DNA of 64,000 nt from Evernia prunastri (lineage: Eukaryota > Ascomycota > Lecanoromycetes > Lecanorales > Parmeliaceae): assembly GCA_003184365.1 (NCBI GenBank), contig NKYR01000099.1, positions 1-64,000 of the forward strand. The letters are read 5' to 3'. Made by a program: the position numbers and the translations under genes. Under the pieces are notes generated by a model, which saw only the letters and a program-made list of their open reading frames with translations, did no database searches and had not been told where the DNA came from. Positions 32,235 to 43,080 of the stretch are shown here, one piece after another. Every line of letters begins with the position of its first letter. Within the stretch, counting starts at the first letter, position 1.

Positions 32235-34185
32235 TTTGCTAAAGGGTCATTAGTTTCAATGCGCTTGTTGACGCAAGGTACAGGATGTACTAACGAAGAT
32301 GCTCGCCTCCGTGTTCTGCAGTAGCGACTTCGGCGCTGGACAAGTCCTCACCCCAGAGCGCTGTACAGAAATCCACAGAAAGACGACAGTCTTCGGTTGG
32401 TGTTACAGCGCAAGAGCAATACTAGCAATTTGAAGACCTAAGTGAGACCTGTCCTTCCATGTGGATTGAGGTCGGCGTTCAGATGTGGCCAGAGGGAGTG
32501 GAGCTGAGGGTCAACAACAAAGGCGGAAAAGCGAGTGAAAGGGATCAAACGAGCGTTGGCGTGGCTTCCTCGAACGAGTGAAACACTGGGAGAAGTGGGC
32601 GCCAAGATGAAGAGAGCAAGGACAGCGCGAGAGGAAGCCGTAGTGAGGATCTGACAGATCTTGTGCGAGCAGAGGGAGTGATGGGACTCGTTGGTGTTTT
32701 GATTCTTGCTTACATAAAAACGCTCCAGAGCAAGCTAGGGAGTAGGGGTAAATTTAGCATCACTTTTTCCGGTAGAGTGGCGTTAGGTTGCCTGGCCGCT
32801 TGCCGAATTATTGCGCGGGGGGGCAAAAATCCAAAATCCACATGGATACCGTAAGCCCATTGTTATGTTTTTGATAATATAGATCTGTGGTCCTAATTCT
32901 ACAGGCTTTCTCCCAATTACATTATTATTACATTCATATATCACAACTTATAACGATTTGAATTGAAAGGAAGGACAAAGTAGGTACTTGAGGCAGTATA
33001 AGTCTCTTTTGCACCCCACAGTACCAAATACGAGAAGCTGCAGCCTGCAAGGCGGCAATACCCCTGTCCGGCTTTAATACCTGTACGGAGTACTCTCGGA
33101 ACACGGTGTTTTTTACTCGGTAGTGTCACTACTACCCTAAGGTACCTAGGCAACGTTACTCTTCCACATGGTCAGAGCTGGCGGTGGGGAAGCTATGTCT
33201 TCTGTCTTCTGCGCTACTCCTTTTTCCTTTTTTTACTCCTGGGAAAGAGAGAGGCTTAGCCGTCAATGAATATAAGGTAGTACTGGGAAAGAAGGCAAGT
33301 CCCTGCATCTTTGTTCCCCTGTAGAGTACACTTTAGAGTACAGTACAGTACCACAGTACATAGGCTGTAGATCCACCCTCGACCCTGAACTTAATCTTGC
33401 TCCATTCAGTTGTTTTAAGCGGAACAGAATAGACGCCCCTCGCGCGTGGGGACCCTGATTCCTAAATACCATGTACTTCAAATACCGGAAGCATGCAATA
33501 AGTTAGTTAGAGAAAGAAAGAAAAAATATGCAGAAAGCGTGCATCTCGTAGTCGTAGACTTGTAATATCATACCGCGGTTGGACTTTGATGCTGCTGCTG
33601 TTAAAGTGAAGATGACAGGAATGACTGAATACGATGTGTGTGCCTCCACATACGGCTCCCTGAGATCTACTTTAGTCTCTTTGGCCCATTTGGCCCCTTT
33701 GTTGACTCAAGTAAAGTACGTATTCGCCAATTTCAACGCCGGACCTCCCGAGGCTCCCGAGGCACAGGCTTCGAAGCAAACCTACCTAGGTAGGCAAATG
33801 CCAGCAGAACAACCTTACCTTCAACCCTTCAAGCCGTTTCATCAATAACCAACATCGCCCTCCGCTCTCACAAACGTCAGCAAAATTCGAAGCATACACC
33901 ACCACCAAAGTAAAGCGACCGTCTTCGCCAACAATGCTGCTCAAACCACTGTCTCAACAGCCTTCATCATCTCACTGAGCGGACGCCTCCAACAGTCATC
34001 TCCACCTCAGCCCTCCTCCTCTTTGTAAAGCAACCACAGCACCTCACCCTCATTCAAATCCAAGAGAAAATCGTACACAGGCGCTTCTACAAGTGCTGGA
34101 ACTACAAGGGCGCTCGCGAGACCATAAGACTTCTGGCTCCAAAGCGAACCGTGACTTCGGGTCCACAGCTGCTTTTTTTCCGGTA
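32235..34185. promoter_or_regulatory. Shared divergent promoter region of chitin synthase and its activator
   Basis: 1.95 kb separating two divergent start codons (32234 minus, 34186 plus). It probably contains both 5' UTRs. It has many short GTACTTGAGG/GTACCTAGG-like and AAGTACAG-type words, but no motif that can be assigned to a regulator. No ORF here is supported. Confidence 0.5.
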
Positions 34186-36447
34186 ATGGCCACGGACACT
34201 GCGGTGAATTACTCCAGGCCTGCTCCGTCCCCCAGAAACCGAGATAGGACGCCTCCAATCCCGTCCTTCGCCCCACCGCAGCCGCCGGTAGGAAGCCCGC
34301 TGCCTGCCTACACCCCCCAAAGCTCGAATAGAGAAGACACGACGGTTCCCTCCACGCAGACGCAGAGAAGACCACTTTCTCCTTCCTCGCCGAACACAGA
34401 CAGATCACAAGGGCCTCACTTCCCCATGAACAAGGCTCCCGAGAGAGCCACGCGAACTCCTCCACCGCGAAAGTCATCATACGAGACTGGTGACGATGCG
34501 TACATGAGAAAGCCTGTCCAAAAATCTGAAACCTGGGACTTTTTGGAAGATTTGCGATCGGGACAAGATGAAAAGCCTAGTGGATCAGTACCACTTACAC
34601 AGTCAATACCGTACCGGCAATTGCTTACTACGGCATCATCTCAGGTATTGCAGCAACCGCAGAGCGGGATTATCTCGACAGTGAACGGTAGTGACCCGAA
34701 TTCGAGACATACGTCAGGAGGAAGTTACGTGAGTGTGTCAGGACCCGAAGAAGCCTTTCAGCCCTTGCAGTATCATCACCAACCCTTTCAGACAGGCGAT
34801 GGCAGGGGTTCCGCGGACAGCAGCGCTTCAAAAAAGAAGATTCGACGATCGTCGGACGGCGCACCCCCGGTTCCGTCTCATCATCATCTCTCACCCATGG
34901 AGAGCACGACACGGCTGGGTGCAGGTTTGCCGCGGCCGTCCTCTGCTTACTCTTCAGGATCTGAATTAGGGGCCCCAGGACGGACACACTCGCCTCAATT
35001 TGCTCGGACGCCTTCTCCCTCGAGGCTTTCGCCAGACTCCCGACCCATGTCATACATCGACCTCTTGAACGTCCCGTACCCACAACCTCCTCCAGCTCCG
35101 TCGAATCTTGACAATGCGCATCTGCGCTCAGCTGTCGGCGACAACGCCTCGTTGCTCAGCACTAAGAAGACTCTGGAGATGTATCGCGCCAACGTGAAGA
35201 AAACGAACGACCCTACTATACAATACGAGTTCGCAGTGTTCATGATCAATGCTGCTCAAGAGTTGGCTACTAGCGAAAGGCACAATGACAGTCAAAGAAA
35301 GCCCAGTCCGAGACCAGCTCGAGATCTTGAGAGTCCCCACCGTGATAGCTCGACACCCGGCGGTTCGCAAGCGGACCTCCTGCGCGAAGCCAGGCAAATA
35401 CTACAAAAGCTCTCTGATCGAAGCTATCCATACGCTCAATATTACCTAGCAGATGGGTACGCATCGGGTCTCTTCAACAAAGGCGTCGAAGACAATGACC
35501 GCGCGTTCCCACTTTTTGTGGCCGCCAGTAAGCATGGTCACGCAGAAGCTGGCTATCGAGCTGCACTATGCTACGAATTTGGCTGGGGGTCTCGAAAAGA
35601 TGCACACAAAGCCGTTCAATTCTACCGGCAATCCGCTTCAAAGAATCACCCGGGTGCAATGTCACGACTAGGGAAAGCCTGCTTGACTGGTGATATGGGG
35701 CTGGCGAACCGCTACCGTGAGGGAGTCAAATGGCTCAAACGTGCTGCGGAATCAGCAGACTTCCAATACAACTCCGCACCTTACGAACTCGGTCTTCTAC
35801 ACGAAACAGGTTTTGGTGATGATATATTCAAAGACGAGTCGTACGCGGCGCAGCTGTTCACCCAGTCAGCGGACCTGGGCCATGTAGAGGCAAACTATAG
35901 GCTTGGAGATTCGTATGAGCATGGGAAATTGAGCTGCCCGAGAGATCCGGCATTGAGTGTGCACTTTTATACAGGCGCTGCGCAACGAGGGCATCCGTTG
36001 GCAATGATGGCTCTCTGCGCATGGTACATGGTGGGTGCGGAGCCGGTGCTAGAGAAGGATGAGAACGAAGCGTATGAGTGGGCCAGGAAGGCCGCTGAGA
36101 CCGGTACGTGCGATTCAATATATCCTTCAGCCTTGGCGCCCCCGATGCAACTGCTCTTTTCGTGTATAGCCTGCGTCTTTTACTGACACGAACTAGGCCT
36201 ACCAAAAGCAGAATACGCCGTCGGCTACTTCACAGAAATGGGCATCGGATGCCGACGGGACCCTCTCGAATCGAACAAATGGTACGTCAAAGCTGCAGAC
36301 TCGGGCGACGAGCGGGCGAAACACCGCCTCGCAGCGATCCATTCCGCAGCTTCCGGGGGCTCGTCGACATCATCCCTCCAGACCTCATCAAACGCAAGTA
36401 AGAAGAGCGGAGACGATAAAGGGAAAAAGAAATGGGGCCTCTTCTAG
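34186..36447 (+). CDS. Sel1-repeat chitin synthase activator (Skt5/Chs4 family)
   Basis: Exons 34186-36103 and 36197-36447 sum to 2169 nt (722 aa), with one GT-AG intron of 93 nt. The start MATDTAVNYSRPAPSPRNRD is chosen over 34093 because family members begin with a similar Pro-rich head. Residues 1-330 are disordered (Pro, Ser, Thr). From about 440 come tandem Sel1 repeats: AQYYLADGYASGLFNKGVED, AGYRAALCYEFGWGSRKDAH, AMSRLGKACLTGDMG, APYELGLLHETGFGDDIFKD, ANYRLGDSYEHGKLSCPRDP and, after the intron, AEYAVGYFTEMGIGCRRDP. The protein ends KKKWGLF, without the CAAX box of yeast Skt5/Chs4. In yeast Skt5 binds and localises Chs3. Its divergent neighbour is a Chs3-like class IV synthase, which fits that partnership. 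Confidence 0.9.
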
Positions 36448-37489
36448 AGACAGCCATCCATAATAATCTGGGATGAAGGGGGGGGGGGATTTTGATAGCA
36501 TTCTGCATTCTGCATATTGCATATCGCGCATTTGCATTTCCATCATCCAAAGCTGCATTGTACCACCAACTGCATGGAATGACACGGCGTTATGGGCTTG
36601 GAAGGGTATCGTGCCATTGGTGTGTTGCATTTGCGTCAAGGGTTGGGGACCAAAAAGGGAAGGGAGCAATCTGATTGTCATATCTGAAAGGTCATCCATC
36701 TAGCAATAGCATTGGACCATAGCGAATTCAACTAGAGTAATGGGCAAGCCATAATCCTCTTCCACGTTCTTTCTCATCCATTTTTCTCATCAACCCTGCC
36801 CATCAATCAGTATCCCCCCCCCCTTCGCCTCTACTCTCCTCTACTCTCCTTTACTCCCATTACTATCATCACTCTATCATCACTACCATCACCCACAATC
36901 ACCACCACCACCCACGATCCCACTCACCACCCCTCCCCCTCCCCCAAACCCCCCCAACCTTCCCCCACGTCGCCTCTCTCAAGATCGCATACGACCCATA
37001 CCTCTTCCCGTTCTCGCCCCCATCCTCCCCTATCGCCTTCCCCTCCCCGTCCTCTCTCTCCCCGTTCTCATCCTCCCCGTCCTCACCCTTCTCACCCCCA
37101 CCCCCCTCATCGCAACAAAACCCTTCAACCAACCCACCTCCCCCGCCGGCACAGCGTCACCGTGACAATCCTGCACCGTCCAGCCGAGACGATGCTGTAG
37201 CAGGGGGACGACGGTGCGCCGCGGTGGGGGGGAAGGATGTGGCTGTGGTTGTGGCTGTGGCTGAGGTTTTGATGATGGTTGTCGTTGTCGAGGGCTGGAG
37301 GAGGAGGAGGGGGAGGAGGAAGGGGAAAGGTCGCGGGAGCGGAGGAGGGCGTGGTTGAGGGGGGATTTGGAGGTAGGTGAGTGGGGTGGTGTTGGTGAGG
37401 GGAGGGGAGGGGAGGGGGAAGGGGAAGGGGAAGGGGAAGGGGAAGGGAAAGGGAAAGGGAAAGGGCGTAAGGCGGAGGGTGGGGAGGAG
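36448..37489. other. Low-complexity 3' flank, decayed tyrosinase tail
   Basis: 3' flank of the Sel1 gene (with a G-run at about 36480-36488), then C/T-rich and CACC-rich sequence to about 37160 and a G-rich tandem tract at 37396-37466. Minus-strand ORFs here are Arg/Gly/Ser biased and probably reflect base composition; they may include the worn C-terminal part of the tyrosinase gene. Confidence 0.5.
37396..37466 (+). repeat. GGGGAA / GGGAAA tandem tract
   Basis: Starts with GGGGA units, passes through about five GGGGAA units and then GGGAAA units. The G-rich strand has many runs of three to four G with short A spacers, so it could form G-quadruplexes. It lies just downstream of the second copper-site codons of the tyrosinase pseudogene. 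Confidence 0.85.
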
Positions 37490-38558
37490 GGATAGTAGAG
37501 GGTCGACCTCAGCCGTGGTGTAGCCAGAAGACCGGGTCGAAGCCGGCGCAGGGCCCGTAGCCCATATAGCCCCCGTTGCCGACCCAGGCCGTGGATCGGC
37601 GTTGTGCATGTTCTCGAGCGAGTTGTAGGAAGCACCGCGGTTCGTGTTGGAGAAAGTGCGCGTAGTCGGGCTGCTGCGCGATCAGTTGGTACGTCGCGTT
37701 CGTGGATGGCTTGCGCGTTGGCAAGGCCGGGTTGGCTCTGCCCGCTGGAGCGCGGATAGCGCAGGGTGCTGGGGGTACGTCGCGATCACGCCGTCGCTGG
37801 GTGGGAAATCCGCGGCGGAGGGCTGAGGGTGAAATGTGTAGCTGTATAACGGATTGGCCATAATTTCAACACCGCGCGGAGAATTCACGCTGATCGTTGG
37901 ATTATTGACCGGATCGGGCATCATCGCGTTGAGAGCCCAGTCCCAGTATGGGACCCTCAGGGTGGTGGCCGCGGCTTGATACTGGTTTCGCTGGGCTGGG
38001 GGATACGGTGCTGCGATCTGCTGGGCGTTGTCCCAAAGGATTTGCTATTCAGCGTCAGTTGTGAAGCTAGGATTTTGGTCAGAGTGATGCAATGCTACCT
38101 CGAAGAGTGCCATGTAGGGACGATGCCATGATGGGAACAGGATAGAGCTGTGCGTGCAGTGGCCTGTTTGATAGGGACCTTGAACGCCGTCCCAGGCGAT
38201 GGAAGGGTGACCGTGAATGCCTGATATATAAGTCAGTAGTCGTACGTTGAACACTGGTAGACGCGATATTACCGCCAACTTGATAGTAAGACAGGAGAGT
38301 AGATTGGTTTTGCTGCTGAAATTGTTGTAGAGAGAGAGAATACAGAGGTCAAATGCTGAGCCTGAATTCTTGAGGGTAGAAATCTCTTGTCGAAATTTCC
38401 TCTCCCAAATACTGTTGTTGACGCCGCCTTGAGGGCCAGTGATTGCCACGGCGTTCGTAAGGGACGCTACACATTTTCAATGACAGCAGAGATGAGGGAT
38501 AAAAATGCCATGATTGTAGAGTATTTTCTACGCAGAAGTCTGCAGGCGTAGTTGGCAT
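37490..38558 (-). pseudogene. Tyrosinase (type 3 copper oxidase) pseudogene with many indels
   Basis: Tyrosinase sequence is plain but jumps frames. N-terminal AVAITGPQGGVNNSIWERKF shifts frame at an AG/CT microsatellite (38329-38339) to QQFQQQNQSTLLSYYQVGG. After an intron (38221-38272) comes the CuA site GIHGHPSIAWDGVQG, then CTHSSILFPSWHRPYMALFE. A second intron (38045-38098) leads to LRVPYWDWALN and NPLYSYTFHPQPSAADFPPSD. From about 37780 the frame changes repeatedly: TLRYPRSSGQSQPGLANAQA, YQLIAQQPDYAHF, NTNRGASYNSLENMHN, then VGNGGYMGYGPCAGFDPVFW with LHH, where TGA follows. The His ligands of both copper sites survive in some frame. The enzyme family oxidises phenols to quinones for pigment. 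The gene cannot give a full product. Confidence 0.85.
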
Positions 38559-39308
38559 TTTGAGGTCGTCGACAAGGAGATTAACTCATAATGTACGTAC
38601 CTTTGGTGATAGGTCAATGTTGTGCAACAATGACTACAACACTTGGGTTTCATACCTTCCAAGTCTGCACGTACCGTACTGTCTAGGTATTTCGGCATCT
38701 TTTGAAGTTTGCAGATCACAACAAGCGCGCTTTGATTCAATTCGGACTCGTCACAGTACAAGCATCCCAGGCACGGAGATGTAAGTTCCCAATAATCAGT
38801 GGCAACGGAAGCAAGTAATCTAAGTGAATGCAAGTCTCAGTCTCACTAATGACGCTCCACAATATCTTCGACTTCATGCACGCTAGTTGCGTGTATCTGC
38901 ATCTGCCATACGTTCTCCTTTAAGTATATCCCGGCAGCAATGGCTTTAGTACCTATGCTATCGTTTTGCGAGAGCAAAAGTCGCCGTCATCGAGAACAAT
39001 TCAAAGCGCTCTTTAGCCCTCGCCTGTTCGATCTTCAACATGGTAAGTAAGACGGAGGAGTCGTCTTATCTGGACGAGCCGCATCCGGGCTTTCTCAGGG
39101 ATCACCCTTGGCATGAGGAACTACCTCTTGGGTGATGCATGTGATGAAGCGTCAATTTCTACGGCCTTCGAATTTCGGTATCCATACGGCATACCTCGAA
39201 AGCCTCCACCTGAAAGCAACTAATCAAGTTGCGTTTCGAATACCTTTCCTTGCATCGACAGCGACGAGCAGCACGAACAAGGTGATCACGACCTAATAGT
39301 TCTTTCAG
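38559..39308. other. Intergenic spacer
   Basis: 5' flank of the tyrosinase pseudogene and 3' flank of the DUF202 gene. No gene recognised. Confidence 0.55.
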
Positions 39309-40080
39309 TTACCTGGTGCTACTGCTGAGGGGTAGCCATACCAAAGTTATCGTCAAGCCAATCGCGTTTATCTCCCAACCCCCCGCATGCACCTTCCCTC
39401 GTAGGATAGCGTTCTGCTGTCGCCAGAATCTGTAGGCTCCTAGTAGTATTACGATAAAGGCGGCTCCGATGCAAACACATGCCAATGGAATACTCAAAGT
39501 AAAGTAACCAAATGTCTTGTTGGGATTTTGCGCGTGTTCAAGCCTGAAAAGCTGAGCAATGATAACAGAAGCCATTGACAGGGCTAAGGATGTTCTCATA
39601 TATCCCAGAAAAGTGCGTTCCAGGGCTGGCGAAGGAGATAGTAAGTAAAATATTGGCCTACGGTCTTTGCAAAGCGCTTGTTGAAAGCTCATCGCGATTT
39701 GACCAACACGACAAGTTTGACAAGTACGTAGTAAGTGCTTCATCTTTGGAGACAGATATGTCAAAGCTCCTGGAGCACCGAGCTTATGGCTCAACGAGAG
39801 AGAGATTAGGCGTACCAAAATGATCTCTACATGCGTCGTGTGGGACGATGGCGCTGACTTGTCGCTGCCACGATTTCGCCAGAAATCTCCGCCAGGACGA
39901 GAAGTAGGCCCCGTCAATTGTAGCATTGCTGGCGCGTGGCCCTTGTGCAGTAGCAGTGATACATGCATTGCTTCTGCGCAACACTCCATCGTAATCCCCC
40001 ATCTCAGTTGCTTCTCTGTCGGCGTCATCTTCATGTTCCTGGCGCTCCTCCAGGGGTGAAGCTGGTGGAGAGAAAACCAT
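39309..40080 (-). CDS. DUF202-domain membrane protein (2 exons)
   Basis: Exons 40080-39816 and 39625-39309 join into 193 codons plus stop. The intron is 190 nt, longer than its neighbours, with GTACGC at the start and CGCCAG at the end. Splicing joins DACRDHF to ALERTFLGYMRTSLALSMAS, which restores the DUF202 signature (RDHxAxERTFLxxxRTxLA). Three membrane helices follow (SLALSMASVIIAQLF, TLSIPLACVCIGAAFIVILL, EINAIGLTITLVWLPLS). Small DUF202 proteins are integral membrane proteins of unknown function in fungi; the domain also occurs in the Vtc polyphosphate complex. The start at 40080 may be replaced by the in-frame ATG at 40002. It ends with a short unconserved tail. Confidence 0.7.
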
Positions 40081-40597
40081 TATTGTTGTCGGAATCTGTC
40101 AATGGCAACGGGGACAGAAGATATTATGAGTCAAAGGTACAATCTAAAGATCAGCATCTGGGAGTGGTAAGCTTCAACGTTCAGCTCAGCTTAGTCTCGA
40201 TAGCCTCTTATCAATAGAATACTGTTTGATTCTACGAATGTTGGGAATGTCAAGGGTTTTTGTACTAGAATATGGAAGACGGGGTCCACGGGGACGCCTC
40301 GGATGTTATGTTTTCGCCTAGAAGCGGAAGGGTTTAAAATGAGTTCTCTAGCGCACCAAGTCTTGTCAGCGCCTGTCAAACACCAACCTCGTCATATTAT
40401 TTAAATCTTCGTCGTACCAGCGATTCATCATCCATTTGTTGCAACGGCACGTACTCCGTACATGGAATGGATCTAATGCCCTACGTACAGTATTCGACTT
40501 TCTCAACACACTGAGACCATACTGGGGCGCCAAAGCTTGCCACCGCAACCCTTTGACAATCGGGGAAGACGCCTTTTGGCGAACAGTGTCTGTCGCA
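40081..40597. other. Divergent promoter region between the DUF202 gene and the zinc transporter
   Basis: About 0.5 kb between opposite start codons. No recognised control motif, and no supported ORF. Confidence 0.5.
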
Positions 40598-42539
40598 ATG
40601 GCACCATCAAAGTCTACAAGAATTATCATACTGCTGGCAATCGACTCAGCTTTCTTCCTGTTGGAGCTCATTGTTGGTAGGCTTGGGTTTCTGCGAAGCC
40701 AAGTGCTTCTGCTCATAGCAAAGCTAACAGAGTCTCAGGCTCTGCGGTACACTCACTAGCCCTCGTTGCAGACTCCTTTCATATGGTCGGTCATCCTAAG
40801 CCTGCTCTCGCAGCAATCTCATCTACGAGGCTCTTTACTAATTACGAGGTGCTACAGCTCAACGATGTCCTCTCGCTTTGTGTCGGATTATGGGCGGTCA
40901 GAGTGGCACATCAAAAATCAAGCTCAAAAATGTACACATATGGGGTATGCAATTACCAAGTCTCTATCCATCTCGGATTGAGCGCGGTCTGACAGGCTTG
41001 CAGTGGCAGCGTGCGGAGACACTGGGGGCTCTGGTCAACGGAGTCTTTCTGGTTGCCCTATGTCTATCTATTTTCCTAGAGGCAATACAAAGAATCGTCG
41101 AACCGCAAACAGTTTCAAATCCGAAGCTCGTCCTGATCGTGGGTTGTTGCGGCCTCGGATCCAATATCCTCGGCCTATTCCTGTTCCATGAGCATGGCCA
41201 TAGCCACGGAGGCGGTCATGGCCATTCACACGGTGGATCTGATAAGGTTACTGCAGCGGAGGAAGGCCACAGTCACAGTGTCGGTGAAGAACACAGCCAG
41301 GTGATAGCTGATGAAGGCGGGAACGTTGCAGACGTGTTGCCGCAAAGTACAATAGGAGGATGGCCAAAGTCTGGGAACACAGCAAGAGATCGTTCTGAAG
41401 ATCAGCCCAGCCGTAGCTCCAGGGGGTTCACACCAAGTGACGAGGATGACTCAACAGTCAAGGGGTCGACATCGCCTTTATCTGTGCGAAAATCTCGTGC
41501 CAATAGCGCGCGACGACGCCATCGTCAGAGCAGTGGAGGGTCAAGAAATAGGTTTCCCAGTGTCGATGATTACCCAATCCATCCTGCGAGCTTCAGACAA
41601 GATATCATCGCGCAAAGCAGATTGGAAGACATTGAGTCTAGGGAAGGTAGTGAGTCGGGAGACGAGGAAGCCATTGACGATGACGAGCAGCAACCCACAG
41701 AAAGCTCACCACTCCTTGGACATGCCAAGAGCAATGGCTCTGCGAAGCATGCAGATCATGCCGGACATTCTCATAAAGTCAAGAATGACGATTCGTTGCA
41801 TGACAATCACAAGCACAATCAGCCAAAGCAAGAGAGTGGCGGAGGGCACTCGCATGGAGATCTCAATATGCGTGGCGTCTTTTTACATGTTGCGGGAGAT
41901 GCTCTTGGAAATGTTGGTGTCATTTGTGCTGCCCTTGCCATCTGGCTGACGGATTACTTTTGGACGCCCTACGCGGATCCCGCCATCTCCCTTGTCATCA
42001 CGCTCATCATCCTTGGGTCAGCCATTCCGCTCTGCAAGGCCGCCTCGCGAATTTTGCTTCAAGCGGTTCCCGCAGGCATGAGCGTTGATGATATCAAGGA
42101 GGACATCGAGGAGCTTCCAGGGATTTTGAGTTGTCACCATCTACACGTATGGCAGCTGAGCGACGCCAAAGTGGTGGCATCACTACATGTTCAGGTGGAG
42201 TTTGATTTCAAAGGTGAAGGTTCCGCACGATACATGCTGCTTGCACGGCAAGTCCGACGATGCCTCCATGAGTATGGGATTCACTCGTCTACGATACAGC
42301 CAGAGTTTTGCTTGGACAGCGAGCATCGGCATACGTCAGGACAGCACTCGGAGAGCGAAGGATCCGGCTCGCCTAAACCGAAAATAGGAAGCAAGGGTGG
42401 TAGTAAAGCGGCCAGCATGCGCAGTGAGGCCGAGGCGTGCCTGCTTGATTGTGGCGATGAGTGTGACGAAGGCGGTCAGTGCTGTGCACCAAGCGCGGTG
42501 GAAGCTGAGATGCATAAGGAGGATGATCATACGCATTGA
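40598..42539 (+). CDS. CDF-family zinc transporter (Zrc1/Cot1-like, 4 exons)
   Basis: Exons 40598-40676, 40739-40785, 40858-40944 and 41004-42539 give 582 aa, with introns of 62, 72 and 59 nt. Splicing recreates the cation-diffusion-facilitator core: SAVHSLALVADSFHM joined to LNDVLSLCVGLWAVRVA (HMxND zinc site in helix 2), then WQRAETLGALVNGVFL. The cytosolic loop is long and His-rich (HEHGHSHGGGHGHSHGG, HSHKVKNDDSLHDNHKHN), typical of vacuolar zinc carriers. Helix 5 carries HVAGDALGNVGVICAA with the second His/Asp pair. The C-terminal domain (LPGILSCHHLHVWQLSDAKV) and a His-ending tail (EDDHTH) complete it. It should move Zn2+ from cytosol into vacuole or ER in exchange for protons. Confidence 0.92.
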
Positions 42540-43080
42540 TGTACAATATGGTGTGGGTGAGTTGAAGACTGGGCATTTGCATATTATTTTCGGAAAGAAA
42601 ATGTACATATTTACGAACTTCTTCTAGCGGACTCACGAGCTTTTTTGTCAATAATGAGCATGGTTAGCATTGTCAATTTATCAGATACTCTTAACTTAGG
42701 GAGTACACGGAGTGCTGACGTTGTAGAGTAGGTACTCCGTACTCTCTGGAATTCCCCCCAAAATCCATCCCTCTCGCCCCTGACTTTGAGGCGTTAATTT
42801 TGATCTGTGGTCACTGGGAGACTGGTTTGGCGTATTTAGAGCTAAACCTTAAGAGTAGGACTTCAAGTTCGTACGGGTAAATCGTAAATTGTAAATGAAT
42901 GCCAAGGTAACGCGAGCATTGTTATCATTACTGTTGTCCTGATGTTCTCATTGTAATAAGTGATATGCTATTGAATTGGCAATCTTCCTATCTCGAGGCC
43001 ATCTGGTTCAGAACTTCAGATACTCCTGGAGCTTCGACTTTCACAATGACCGGTAGTACTCGTACGACAAGAATTGTAAT
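42540..43080. other. Intergenic spacer
   Basis: 3' flank of the zinc transporter and promoter of the Cdc1-like gene. A/T-rich with repeated AGTAC words around 42700-42740. No gene recognised. Confidence 0.5.
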
